64,000 bases of DNA from Shewanella hafniensis (GTDB taxonomy: Bacteria > Pseudomonadota > Gammaproteobacteria > Enterobacterales > Shewanellaceae). Location of the stretch: NCBI RefSeq assembly GCF_019655335.1, contig NZ_BPFD01000008.1:1-64000 (forward strand), read 5' to 3'. The stretch's first letter is position 1. The number at the start of each line of letters is the position of its first letter. The notes below the pieces were generated by a model. The model ran no database searches. It had not been told where the DNA came from and was given only the letters and a program-made list of their open reading frames with translations. A program made the position numbers and the translations under genes. Below are positions 1 through 9,057 of this stretch, one piece after another.

Positions 1-762
1 GAACTGACTCTACAAATCGCAGCGATACTTTTTGCCGTCGCTATGGTGGCTGGTTTTATCGACTCTATCGCCGGTGGTGGTGGCTTGTTGACGATCCCTG
101 CACTCATGTGGGCAGGCTTGCCGCCTGCGGTTGCCTTAGGCACAAATAAGCTACAGGCCTGTGGTGGTAGTTTTTTTGCGAGCTTGTATTTCGTCCGCAA
201 AGGGTTAGTGGATCTTAAATCCGTTAAATTAGCTTTGTTTTGTGCGTTTATCGGCGCGGCATTAGGCACGATTCTCGTTCAACTCGTCGATACTAAAGTG
301 CTGGAATTAATGTTGCCATTCTTGATTTTGGCAATTGGTTGTTACTTCTTATTTTCGAAAAAGATTTCTGAAGACGATAAGCATCAAGTGCTGACACCTA
401 CCGCATTTGCTTTTACTGCTGCTTTAGGCGTGGGATTGTACGATGGTTTTTTTGGTCCTGGTACGGGGAGCTTTTTTGCGCTGGCATTTGTATCGTTAGC
501 GGGGTTTGGTCTGGCGAAGGCGACTGCCCATGCAAAACTACTTAATTTCTCAACCAATATAGCTTCGCTGATTTTCTTCGCCTTGGGTGGCAAAGTGATT
601 TGGTTATTGGGGTTAGTCATGCTGGCTGGGCAAGCGGTTGGTGCGACTTTGGGGTCACGTTTGGTTGTGACTAAAGGCACTAAGATCATCAAGCCGCTAG
701 TGGTCACTATGTCCCTTGCTATGAGCTTTAAACTCCTCGCAACGCAATATCACTTGTTCTAA
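1..762 (+). CDS. TSUP (TauE/SafE, YfcA-like) membrane permease, 5' end cut by window
   Basis: The frame is open from base 1, so the true start lies left of the window; the first ATG, at 43, is internal to a membrane helix. 253 codons are visible, so probably only a few residues are missing. The product is almost all hydrophobic helices. It carries the two half-repeats of the TSUP family: GFIDSIAGGGG near the N-terminus and GLYDGFFGPGTGSF in the second half. TSUP proteins are inner-membrane carriers for small anions, often sulfur or organic-acid compounds; the substrate cannot be told here. The family call is secure and the substrate unknown. Confidence 0.88.
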   Translation, partial: ELTLQIAAILFAVAMVAGFIDSIAGGGGLLTIPALMWAGLPPAVALGTNKLQACGGSFFASLYFVRKGLVDLKSVKLALFCAFIGAALGTILVQLVDTKVLELMLPFLILAIGCYFLFSKKISEDDKHQVLTPTAFAFTAALGVGLYDGFFGPGTGSFFALAFVSLAGFGLAKATAHAKLLNFSTNIASLIFFALGGKVIWLLGLVMLAGQAVGATLGSRLVVTKGTKIIKPLVVTMSLAMSFKLLATQYHLF

Positions 763-838
763 TAGATTGTTTATTATTAATAAATTTAGCCTTAAGCGGT
801 GAATAAGTTAATCTTGGCGCGTAAGCTTAAGTTAATTG

Positions 839-903
839 ATATTATCTGAGTGATGCCCACCTTGGCTTAAAAGTGAAGCAGAGGTGGAAATCGCTCAGAA
901 TAT
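839..903. other. Long imperfect hairpin in the gap before sbcD
   Basis: This lies in the roughly 400-base gap (763-1162) between the permease and sbcD, where I see no supported gene. Bases 839-843 pair with 899-903, 846-854 with 890-898 (one G-T), 857-863 with 881-887 (one G-T) and 865-868 with 876-879, leaving a 7-base loop. No T-run follows, so it is not a classic terminator. It could be a structured RNA, an mRNA leader element for sbcDC, or a repeat of REP type. The function is unknown. Confidence 0.45.
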
Positions 904-1162
904 CCTCTGAAGATGATCTAAATATCCCTCCTACTTTGCAATAGGTGTACTCTTTCAAGGTTTTTGAATAGTATAACTTGTCAATTTTAATGCACTTTTT
1001 AGGCTGCTCAATTTTCTCTGTGCATGTAAACGCGATGTTTTTATTTAATACGATTCAACCCGATTTGCATGCGTGCAGTGTTTATCTCGTGTGCCTTCTT
1101 TTTGCATTGATGTGCTGGTACATACTCGGGTTTAGCGCTACCACTTCTTTAAAAGAGCGATT

Positions 1163-2308
1163 ATGAAATTTATCCACACCTCGGACTGGCACATAGGTCG
1201 TCAGTTACACAATCAGTCATTACTGGATGATCAAGCCTTTGTGCTCGAGCAAATTATTGCCTTAGCAGCTGAGCATAAGGTGGATGCTGTGATTGTGGCG
1301 GGGGATATTTATGACAGATCGATTCCGCCAGCAAACGCGGTTGCGCTGTTAGATGATGTACTCAACCGTTTAGTACAAGATTTAGGCCTGCAAGTGATTA
1401 TGATTGCCGGTAATCACGATGGTCACGAGCGTTTGGGATTTGCAGCAAAACAAATGGCGGCAAGTGGCTTATATATTGTGGGGCCCTTGAGTGCTGACAT
1501 TCAGCCTATTACTTTGTCGAGTACAAGTGGTGATGTGGTTTTTTATCCCTTGCCTTACGCTGAACCAGCAACAGTGCGGCAAGTGTTTGAGTGTGAGGCA
1601 TCGAGCCACGAAATGGCCATGGATTTATTACTTGAAAAAGTGCGCCAGCACGATAGCCAAGGCTTACCCAAAGTGGTGATAAGCCATTGCTTTTTGGATG
1701 GTGGCAGTGAGTCAGAATCAGAGCGGCCGCTCAGTATTGGTGGCGCCGATAAAATATCGCCAAAGCTCTTTACTGAGTTTGATTATGTTGCCCTTGGGCA
1801 TTTGCACGGACCGCAATACAAAGGCGCCGAGCATGTGCGTTACTCAGGCTCGATTTTGAAGTATTCCTTTAGTGAACAACATCAACACAAGTCGGTGACC
1901 TTAGTTGAACTAGGCGCGCAAACGCCGATTGATATCCGTTTATTGCCGTTAACCTCGCTGCGTGATGTTCGCATCTTAGAAGGGGAGTTAGACACCTTAC
2001 TCGCCCAAGGTAAAACGGATATCAAGCGTGAAGATTACCTTATGGTCAGGCTCCTCGATAAACATGCCATTTTAGATGCTATGGGCAAACTCAGGGCGGT
2101 CTACCCGAATGTGCTGCATTTAGAGCGTACAGGCTTGATGGCGGGGCAGCCGCAAGTCGCCTTGAGCCGGGACCATATCAAAAAAGGTGAGATGGACATG
2201 TTCTGTGACTTTTTCTCTCAAGTGTCTGGTGAATCCTTAACGCAAGCACAGCAAGCCGTGATGGATGAACTCCTGACTAAGCTACACAATGAGGAGCGTC
2301 AAGCATGA
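1163..2308 (+). CDS. sbcD: Exonuclease SbcCD subunit D (Mre11-like nuclease)
   Basis: This is the nuclease subunit of SbcCD, which with SbcC cuts DNA hairpins and protein-blocked ends during replication and repair. The metallophosphoesterase motifs are in order: SDWHIG (residues 7-12), GDIYD (47-51), GNHD (83-86) and GHLH (212-215), which hold the two catalytic metals. The length of 381 aa is close to other SbcD proteins. The stop overlaps the start of sbcC by four bases (2305-2308), so the pair is translationally coupled. A short reading frame at 978-1166 that overlaps the start is not supported as a gene. Confidence 0.96.
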   Translation: MKFIHTSDWHIGRQLHNQSLLDDQAFVLEQIIALAAEHKVDAVIVAGDIYDRSIPPANAVALLDDVLNRLVQDLGLQVIMIAGNHDGHERLGFAAKQMAASGLYIVGPLSADIQPITLSSTSGDVVFYPLPYAEPATVRQVFECEASSHEMAMDLLLEKVRQHDSQGLPKVVISHCFLDGGSESESERPLSIGGADKISPKLFTEFDYVALGHLHGPQYKGAEHVRYSGSILKYSFSEQHQHKSVTLVELGAQTPIDIRLLPLTSLRDVRILEGELDTLLAQGKTDIKREDYLMVRLLDKHAILDAMGKLRAVYPNVLHLERTGLMAGQPQVALSRDHIKKGEMDMFCDFFSQVSGESLTQAQQAVMDELLTKLHNEERQA

Positions 2309-5300
2309 GACCCCTTAGCCTTTCCATGTCAGCATTTGGCCCTTTTGCATCGACTCAAACTCTTGATTTTACAGCCCTTGGAACTAATCCGTTATTTCTC
2401 ATCAACGGCCCTACTGGTGCGGGTAAGACGACCTTGCTCGATGGCATTTGTTTTGCGCTTTATGGAAAAACCACAGGTAATGAGCGTGAAGGCAGCCAAA
2501 TGCGCTGTGATATGGCTGACGTTAGTCTACTAACAGAAGTCACTTTCAGTTTTCAGCTCGGTAATAACAGCTATCGTATTCGCCGGGTGCCAGAGCAAGA
2601 CAGAGTTAAGAAAAGCGGTGACGGCTCGACAGTGCAAAAAAGCGAAGCACAGCTCTATAAAATTGACGCCGATGGCAATGAAAGCTTGTTAGTCGCCAGC
2701 AAAGTGTCCGAGGCCACCGCTGAGATTGAAGCCTTAACTGGGCTCGATGTGGAGCAGTTTCGCCAAGTGATGGTACTGCCTCAGGGTAAGTTTCGCGAAT
2801 TACTAATGGCGGATTCTAAAGCGCGCGAACTGATATTTAGTCAGTTATTTCAAACGCATATTTATCGCCGGATTGAAGATACCTTAAAAAATAAGGCTGC
2901 CGATATCAGCGCCTTAGTGAAAGATCAACGTAGCCGTCGCGATGGTATTTTGCAAAGTGCTGGCCTAGCATCCGATGACGAGCTTAGCAGCGAATTAGCT
3001 AAGCTCACGCCTGAACTTGTGCTCGCTCAAAGTGCCAAGGAACAGGCATTACAACAGCAACAATTAGTGATTAAAGCCAGTGATGCCGCCCAGCATCTAC
3101 TGGCCGAATTTGCACAATTGGATACCTTAACTCAAAAGGCAGCAGCGCTTGAGGCACAGCAAGAAAGTATCGCTGCACAAACCCAAAAGCTGAACTTAGC
3201 CAAACAAGCGCAGCGTTTAGCGCCTATGGTTGAGGTGTTTTTAGCCCGTGAGCAGGAAGCAAAAGCCGCCAGTCTCGCCTTTAACAATGCGCAAACGGCA
3301 CTGAATCAGGCCAAGCAAGCCTTTGATGATGCCGAGCTCAAAGCACAAGATTTGCCTATGTTGGAAGCGTCGCTACTGGAACTGGAACAAACCAAACAAC
3401 AACTGAATGCGCTGGGGCCGCAGCTTAGGGAACTGGATAGACTCAATAAAACCCTAGAGCAAGAGCAAGCGCAGTTAGTTAGGGCTAAAGCACAGCTTCA
3501 GAACAGTAAAAATGAGTTAACCGCAGTCATTCAAAAACGGCGTGAATTGGAATTGGCTTTGTCACCATTGCAGGCCAACAGCGACACTCGCCTCTCATTG
3601 CAACAGGCGCACCAGCAGCAACAGCAGTTATTGTCGACTTATCAGCAATGGCAGCAAGTGGCGGCAAGGATATCGTCAACACAGGTAAAACTTGCCAATG
3701 CAAAAGCGCACGGACAACAGCTCAATGCCCAGCATCAGCAAGCACAATTTGCACATAAAGCCTTATTAATGACTTGGCACCAAGGACAGGCAGCCATTTT
3801 AGCGCGGCAATTACAGCAAGATGAACCTTGCCCTGTTTGTGGCAGCCAAACCCATCCACAGCCAGCACAGAGCCAAGAGCCGCTCCCAAGCGATGAAGCG
3901 CTGCAATTGGCCCAAAACGCTGAAACAACGGCCCAAGAAGTCCTGAGCAAAGCCAGAGCGGAATATCGCGGATTACAGACTCAATTAGAAACCTTGCAGC
4001 AACAAGCGCAAGAACTCGCGGCCCAATTGGGCACTGCGGTTGATATGTCGTTAGATGAACATGCGCATACCTTGTCGCAATACGCTTTCGCACTCAGACA
4101 AGCTGAGCAAGCTCATCAAGATTTGCAGCAGTTACAGCAAGAAATTGTCTTGTTGCACGCGCAGGAAACGCATCTGCAACAAAAGCTGGAGCAAGGACAA
4201 ACACAAGATAGTGCGCTGCAATCTAAAGTGGATTTATTGCAGGGGCAGTTAGCACATATGCAACAAAGCGTCCCGCCTGCGCTTGCAACGCTTGAGGCAT
4301 TAACTGCTGCTATGACGCAAAACCAGCAACAGATAAACCAGATCAAACAACAGATTGCTGAGGTGAGGGCGCTTCAGCAACAAACGGGGCAAACCTTTGT
4401 TGCAGCTAAAGCAGCATTGAATGGTGCCGAAAATACCGCTGAGGCGGCATTAGCCCAGCAAACGCGTGCCCAGCAGCAACTCAATCAGCAATTAGTCGCA
4501 GCGGGATTTACCGACCAACTGGCCTTATTTGCGGCCATGCTGGATGAAGATCAACTGCATGCATTAGCCAGCGAGATTGAGGCTTACCAGCAGCGCAGCG
4601 CTTTGACTAAGGCCCAGTGTGAACAGTTAGCGCTTAAGCTTAAGGATAAAGTGCCGCCCGATAGCATTAAGCTCGCTGCCGAGCTTGAGTCGGCGCAGCA
4701 AGCATTACACTCAGCAGAGCAGGCATGGCAGTTGCTTCACACTTGCAGCGTATTACTCACACAAACCCAAACTCAGTTGAGTATTGCAGACACGAAAGCG
4801 AAGGCGTTAGAGGATGAGTATGCGGTTATCGGCACGCTTGCCGATGTGGCGAATGGGAAAACAGGCAATAAGATCAGTTTGCAGCGTTTTGTATTAAGCG
4901 TACTGCTCGACGATGTGCTACTCGAAGCGAGCCATAGGCTGCATCTGATGAGTAAGGGACGTTATCGCTTGCTGCGTAAGGAAGATAGAGCAAAGGGTAA
5001 CAAGGCGTCTGGGCTCGAGTTAGAAGTTGAAGATGCCTACACCTCAAAAGTGCGTCCTGTGGCAACCTTAAGCGGCGGCGAAAGTTTTATGGCGGCCTTG
5101 TCCATGGCGTTAGGGCTATCCGATGTGGTGCAAGCTTATGCGGGAGGGATAAAACTCGACACCTTATTTATCGATGAAGGCTTTGGCAGTTTAGACCAGG
5201 ATTCATTGGAATTGGCGATTCGAACCTTGATGGATCTGCAGTCTTCGGGGCGCATGATAGGGGTGATCTCGCACGTTTCTGAGATGAAAGAGCAGATAAA

Positions 5301-5361
5301 TACGCGCATCGACATCAATAAAACCTCACATGGGAGCGAAATGACGATAGTTTTGCCTTAG
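2305..5361 (+). CDS. sbcC: Exonuclease SbcCD subunit C (Rad50-like ATPase)
   Basis: This is the SMC-like ATPase partner of SbcD, 1018 aa. The N-terminus carries Walker A (GPTGAGKTT, about residues 34-42). The middle is a long Gln/Ala/Leu-rich coiled coil, interrupted near residues 509-512 by the CPVC zinc hook that joins two complexes. The C-terminus has the ABC signature LSGGES and Walker B LFIDEGFGSLD. It overlaps sbcD by four bases, which fits a two-gene operon. The coiled coil is very rich in CAG/CAA codons, giving the region a repetitive look, but no frame break is seen. Confidence 0.96.
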   Translation: MRPLSLSMSAFGPFASTQTLDFTALGTNPLFLINGPTGAGKTTLLDGICFALYGKTTGNEREGSQMRCDMADVSLLTEVTFSFQLGNNSYRIRRVPEQDRVKKSGDGSTVQKSEAQLYKIDADGNESLLVASKVSEATAEIEALTGLDVEQFRQVMVLPQGKFRELLMADSKARELIFSQLFQTHIYRRIEDTLKNKAADISALVKDQRSRRDGILQSAGLASDDELSSELAKLTPELVLAQSAKEQALQQQQLVIKASDAAQHLLAEFAQLDTLTQKAAALEAQQESIAAQTQKLNLAKQAQRLAPMVEVFLAREQEAKAASLAFNNAQTALNQAKQAFDDAELKAQDLPMLEASLLELEQTKQQLNALGPQLRELDRLNKTLEQEQAQLVRAKAQLQNSKNELTAVIQKRRELELALSPLQANSDTRLSLQQAHQQQQQLLSTYQQWQQVAARISSTQVKLANAKAHGQQLNAQHQQAQFAHKALLMTWHQGQAAILARQLQQDEPCPVCGSQTHPQPAQSQEPLPSDEALQLAQNAETTAQEVLSKARAEYRGLQTQLETLQQQAQELAAQLGTAVDMSLDEHAHTLSQYAFALRQAEQAHQDLQQLQQEIVLLHAQETHLQQKLEQGQTQDSALQSKVDLLQGQLAHMQQSVPPALATLEALTAAMTQNQQQINQIKQQIAEVRALQQQTGQTFVAAKAALNGAENTAEAALAQQTRAQQQLNQQLVAAGFTDQLALFAAMLDEDQLHALASEIEAYQQRSALTKAQCEQLALKLKDKVPPDSIKLAAELESAQQALHSAEQAWQLLHTCSVLLTQTQTQLSIADTKAKALEDEYAVIGTLADVANGKTGNKISLQRFVLSVLLDDVLLEASHRLHLMSKGRYRLLRKEDRAKGNKASGLELEVEDAYTSKVRPVATLSGGESFMAALSMALGLSDVVQAYAGGIKLDTLFIDEGFGSLDQDSLELAIRTLMDLQSSGRMIGVISHVSEMKEQINTRIDINKTSHGSEMTIVLP

Positions 5362-5383
5362 TCGCTCGTTCTCTCTGTGTACG

Positions 5384-5417
5384 ATAAATAACATTCTGTT
5401 TTATATATGTTATTTAT
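5384..5417. terminator. AT-rich perfect inverted repeat after sbcC
   Basis: The 11-base arms 5384-5394 and 5407-5417 are perfect complements around a 12-base loop, 22 bases after the sbcC stop. A second, smaller repeat (5459-5465 with 5475-5481) follows in the same gap. There is no long T-run, so this is a weak terminator candidate; an operator for the mepM-like gene downstream is equally possible. Confidence 0.35.
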
Positions 5418-5626
5418 TGTGACACCTGCGTGTTTAACATTAGGATAATGTCCACAAAGTCAGTTGAAAATGCTAACTGACGCATGTTTCTTGTTAATAG
5501 TCAGGTAAAAGTACGAAATAGCATTTGTCATAATGGGATTTTTGGGATAAGTTGGAAAAAATTCGGGCTTCCCTAATAGGGACTGGTTCAAAAATAAAAC
5601 GCAAAGTTAACGAAAGGTGAAAAGCG

Positions 5627-6928
5627 TTGCAGACAGGCAAACCCAACTTTATCAACTTATCGCAAACCCGTTTGCAGAACTTATCATCGACCCAAAAAAA
5701 CATTCTATTAATGGGTGGTTTGTTGATTGGCGCTGCTATGCTAATGCCGAATAATGGTCATGTTGTGCCTACTGCTCAGCGTATCCCAGTTGTCCTCGAT
5801 ATTGAAAATATTCTCCCTCAAGTTTCTGAACCTGAAGTTCAAGACCAAGCGACTCTTATTAATAACGCGCCTCAGTTTGAGCGAATTATTGTTTCTGGTG
5901 ATACCTTAAGTGGGTTATTTTCGAAAGCGGGTGTTGATCAGCAGACCATGTATAAGGTGTTAGAAGCTGATTTAAATATTTTGGCTCTCGATACCTTATT
6001 GCCCGGTAACAGAATGCAATTTTGGCTCGATAACGAAGGCCAATTACAGAAATTAGAACTTTATTTTAACGCCGCTCGCCAAGTGGTGTTTACGCGTTAT
6101 GAAGATGGCAGTTTTAATGTTGAAGAAGTCAACGTTGAAGGTGTTTGGCAAAATCGTATTATATCTGGCGATATTAAAGGTTCATTTTACGTCTCTGCAC
6201 AAAAAATGGGCTTAGCTGCGGCAGACATTCAGCGGATTGAAGATTTACTCAAAGAAAAATTGAATTTCGCGCGTGATTTACGTGTTGGCGATAAATTCTC
6301 TGTTTTGGTAAATGATCAATATGTTGAAGGTGAAGCGACGGGCAGTAGCCAAATTTTAGGCGTGAGTATTAAAACTGGTCGTTCTGAAATTAGTGCATTT
6401 CAATATACAGACGGCAGTTATTACGATGCCAAGGGCCAGAGTTTAGTACGTGCGTTCCAGCGTTATCCATTAGCTAAACAACCGCGCATGAGTTCCCGTT
6501 TTAACCCTTATCGTAAGCATCCAATTACTGGCCGTATTTCACCCCATAACGGAACCGACTTTTCAGTGCCTATCGGAACTAAAGTGATTGCTCCAGGTGA
6601 TGGTGTTGTTAGTTTAGTGACTGATCACCAGTTCGCTGGTAAGTATATTGTGATTGACCACGGCGGTAAGTATCGTACCCGTTATCTGCATTTATCTAAG
6701 TCGCTTGTGCGTAAAGGTCAACGAGTAACACGAGGCCAAGTTATTGCTTTATCAGGAAATACTGGTCGCTCAACGGGCCCACACTTACATTATGAATTCC
6801 ATATCAATGGCAAACCTGTTGACCCATTGAAAGCGGATATTCCTATGTCTAGTAAGTTAGCCAATCAAGACTTACGCACATTTACCAATATGGTGAAGAG
6901 TCGTGAAGCTATGATGAACCTTGGCTAA
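5627..6928 (+). CDS. mepM: M23 family murein endopeptidase with OapA/LysM-like N-terminal part (MepM-like)
   Basis: This is a periplasmic zinc peptidase expected to cut cross-links in peptidoglycan during cell growth. The TTG start at 5627 is chosen because AAAGGTGA lies 6-8 bases upstream and no ATG fits better. Features in order: a cytoplasmic tail, one N-terminal hydrophobic anchor (about residues 24-38), an OapA/LysM-like domain (about 85-150), and a C-terminal M23 domain with HNGTDF (near 306) and HLHYEF (near 385) as metal ligands. The length of 433 aa matches E. coli MepM (about 440). The symbol is by resemblance; other M23 paralogues are possible. Confidence 0.85.
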   Translation: MQTGKPNFINLSQTRLQNLSSTQKNILLMGGLLIGAAMLMPNNGHVVPTAQRIPVVLDIENILPQVSEPEVQDQATLINNAPQFERIIVSGDTLSGLFSKAGVDQQTMYKVLEADLNILALDTLLPGNRMQFWLDNEGQLQKLELYFNAARQVVFTRYEDGSFNVEEVNVEGVWQNRIISGDIKGSFYVSAQKMGLAAADIQRIEDLLKEKLNFARDLRVGDKFSVLVNDQYVEGEATGSSQILGVSIKTGRSEISAFQYTDGSYYDAKGQSLVRAFQRYPLAKQPRMSSRFNPYRKHPITGRISPHNGTDFSVPIGTKVIAPGDGVVSLVTDHQFAGKYIVIDHGGKYRTRYLHLSKSLVRKGQRVTRGQVIALSGNTGRSTGPHLHYEFHINGKPVDPLKADIPMSSKLANQDLRTFTNMVKSREAMMNLG

Positions 6929-6975
6929 TAGAGTTAATCTCGCCAAGTCTGAATAAGTGTTTAAAGATTTTATTA

Positions 6976-7011
6976 ATGCCGATGAAATGTAAATTTCATC
7001 GGCATTTTTTT
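6976..7011 (+). terminator. Rho-independent terminator after mepM-like gene
   Basis: A perfect 13-bp stem (6976-6988 with 6993-7005) has a 4-base loop and is followed by a T-run to 7011, 48 bases after the stop codon. Confidence 0.9.
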
Positions 7012-7298
7012 ATTTCCATGATCCTTCTGGATGTCGTTATTTTTCAGTTATTACGTGTATGATTCTGAGTCACATGAAAGCTTAATATTTATTCAATGCG
7101 TAGTTGTGGCGATAAAAACTCGGGGGATAAATGGAGCGGTTCTGAGGAATTTCAGTTAGCGTGTTTTAGCAAGTTATTCTCTTGGACAATAAGAGCACAA
7201 TTAGGCAGCTGATAACTTTTAAAGCTAACACTTTACTCTTATACAAACTGATATTTGGGGCTGAACAGAAACGAATACGTAGCGCTAAATGACGCCTA

Positions 7299-7754
7299 TC
7301 AGCTTGCTTGGCGTCTTTGCATCATTTTTAATGCACACTTACACAGTTTACCTTTTAGGGCGGGGCAACCACCGCAGGGAGACTTTTTAAAAGGACGTAA
7401 TGCAAAGCTGTGTTCTGTGGGTAGAGGAGTAAGCCGAGTAATCATAGTTGATGAAAATGTTGCATCATTAGCGGCAATAAACTTAGCCTTTGCTAGCTTT
7501 AACTGTTTCTTGAGTGCGGATTTATTGCTATGGGCAAATTCTTGCTGTGAAATGTGCTTCGTGAGTAATTTGGTGAGGTGCTTGCGCTGAGCTTTTTTAT
7601 TCGTCAACGATTTATCGGTAAGCGTGTGCAGACGAGATAAGGATGGAATCGCTTTTCCTGAACTTGAAACAGTTTTCGTCTGTGCCTTGAGTAACTTTTT
7701 CGCTTGCTTTTTACACCACTTGCTTAAAAGTTTATCGATATTCTGTTTCGTCAT
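7299..7754 (-). CDS. Unknown basic protein with a C-terminal Cys cluster
   Basis: I do not recognise a named family. The ATG at 7754 (151 aa) is preferred; the frame extends upstream to a TTG at 7790 without a ribosome site. The protein is very rich in lysine. A C-terminal cluster SPCGGCPALKGKLCKC gives the spacing C-x2-C-x7-C-x-C, which could bind zinc or an iron-sulfur centre (inference). The stop codon sits inside a small inverted repeat (7291-7296 with 7310-7315). It is the last of a leftward run with the YgjP-like and DUF3010 genes, with a 90-base gap to the former. The 250-base gap on its left, before the mepM terminator, shows nothing I can name. Confidence 0.6.
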   Translation of the reverse strand: MTKQNIDKLLSKWCKKQAKKLLKAQTKTVSSSGKAIPSLSRLHTLTDKSLTNKKAQRKHLTKLLTKHISQQEFAHSNKSALKKQLKLAKAKFIAANDATFSSTMITRLTPLPTEHSFALRPFKKSPCGGCPALKGKLCKCALKMMQRRQAS

Positions 7755-7844
7755 TGTCGTTACTGAATTCTGCAGCGTGAGATACTTCAATATTCTAAAT
7801 GAAAATTATTATCAGTCAAGTTGTGGGTAAAAAATGTACTAAGG

Positions 7845-8369
7845 TCAAGTGTCGGCTTTATCTGCGGAATAAGGGGATATGTTGGCGTCGATACAGGTCA
7901 ATAATAAGCGTAAATCAAATTCAAACTGGTGATAATCCGGCTCCATATGAGTACACAAATTGTAGAAAGCCTTGTTGTGATCTTTTTCTTTTAAATGGGC
8001 TAATTCGTGTACAACGACCATACGCAATAAGGGTTCAGGTACACGCTTCAAACGTGAAGAAATGCGAATTTCGTTCTTAGCTTTGATTTTATTGCCTTGA
8101 ACTCGTGCAACGTAGGAATGTAAGCCAAGTGCATGATGACTAATGTTAATTTTGTCATCAAAGATCACTTTTGAGAGCGGGGACGACTGGCGTAAAAATT
8201 GGTTTTTAATCGCTTGGGTGTAGTCGTACAGCGCTTTATCACTGCGGACGTTATGTATGACAGGATGACGTTTCAACAGTAGCTTAGGTAATGTGCCAGC
8301 ATCAAGATGTTGCTGTACCTGCTGTTGAATATCTGGGCTGTAACCGCTTAAGTATTTTAATGGATTCAT
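7845..8369 (-). CDS. ygjP: YgjP-type zinc metalloprotease
   Basis: This is a small protein (174 aa) with the zinc-protease helix HELAHLKEKDHNKAF: two histidines and a glutamate as ligands and base, a third His after the helix, and the conserved tail THMEPDYHQFEFDLRL. This pattern is that of the YgjP/DUF45 (WLM-like) family, related to M48 and SprT peptidases. The E. coli homologue is of similar size; its cellular substrate is not established to my knowledge. It lies 47 bases downstream of the DUF3010 gene on the same strand, so both may share a transcript. Confidence 0.85.
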   Translation of the reverse strand: MNPLKYLSGYSPDIQQQVQQHLDAGTLPKLLLKRHPVIHNVRSDKALYDYTQAIKNQFLRQSSPLSKVIFDDKINISHHALGLHSYVARVQGNKIKAKNEIRISSRLKRVPEPLLRMVVVHELAHLKEKDHNKAFYNLCTHMEPDYHQFEFDLRLLLTCIDANISPYSADKADT

Positions 8370-8416
8370 AGGGAATTTGGCTCCGAATGATTTCGGAGCC
8401 TGAGTTATCGCATTAC

Positions 8417-8854
8417 TTAAACTTTGCCGAAAATACGGCGATTTTGCTGGGCGTAAGCGGCTTCGAAAGCTAACTGCTGCACTTTTTTAAGATCTAAACT
8501 ATCGAAATCAACCTGTGGTGGATTGCGCTTGTTTTGCTCTTTGATAGTGACAGGAGACAGTAAGCTGACAGGTAATTCACCTAATTGAATCGCGGCTTCA
8601 AGTTTAAAACTTGTAGCAGAACCCGCCAATTTACCTTTTTGCTCACGTTCAATGATGACAACTTCATCGACGCAATAATCTTGCATAAGCTTATGAAAAG
8701 CGAAGTGAAACTCACGAATAGCTTCTGTGGTAGCAGATTGGGAAACGGTGAAAGACGCCTTACGGCATTCTGGCACATTGAAGGTTTCACCTTCATAGCT
8801 CAATAAACTGATAATGGCTTCGCCACCTTTTAATTCAACACCACAAACTCTCAT
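8417..8854 (-). CDS. DUF3010 family protein
   Basis: This 145 aa cytoplasmic protein opens MRVCGVELKGGEAIISLL and has the alternating strands and EREQKGKLAGSATSFKLEA segment of the DUF3010 family, which has an RNase H-like/RuvC-like look (the family's function is not established). It is probably co-transcribed with the YgjP gene downstream. The 203-base gap upstream, to the helicase, contains a perfect 12-bp palindrome at 8877-8888 close to where its promoter would lie. Confidence 0.8.
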   Translation of the reverse strand: MRVCGVELKGGEAIISLLSYEGETFNVPECRKASFTVSQSATTEAIREFHFAFHKLMQDYCVDEVVIIEREQKGKLAGSATSFKLEAAIQLGELPVSLLSPVTIKEQNKRNPPQVDFDSLDLKKVQQLAFEAAYAQQNRRIFGKV

Positions 8855-9057
8855 GTTACACCTTCAAAATATCGATAATAGCGCTATTGTAGCTGGAAAT
8901 GACGCGAGGATCAGTGTTTACCCTGTACTTTTGATTCTCTTGGCGACAGGCTGATGCACTTAAGTACGTCAATTCCCAGTATTCGTTCAGCCAATGTATT
9001 GGGTATCAGAAATAAAATCTGATGTTAAATCCACCGGCATGTATTCTTTAATTCGTT

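Noticed and set aside
978..1166. 62-codon frame overlapping the sbcD start
   Set aside because: No ribosome site, no recognisable domain, Cys- and Phe-rich composition of random type, and it runs into sbcD.
7255..7590. 111-codon plus-strand frame opposite the Cys-cluster gene
   Set aside because: Antisense shadow; the minus-strand frame has the coherent composition and Cys cluster.
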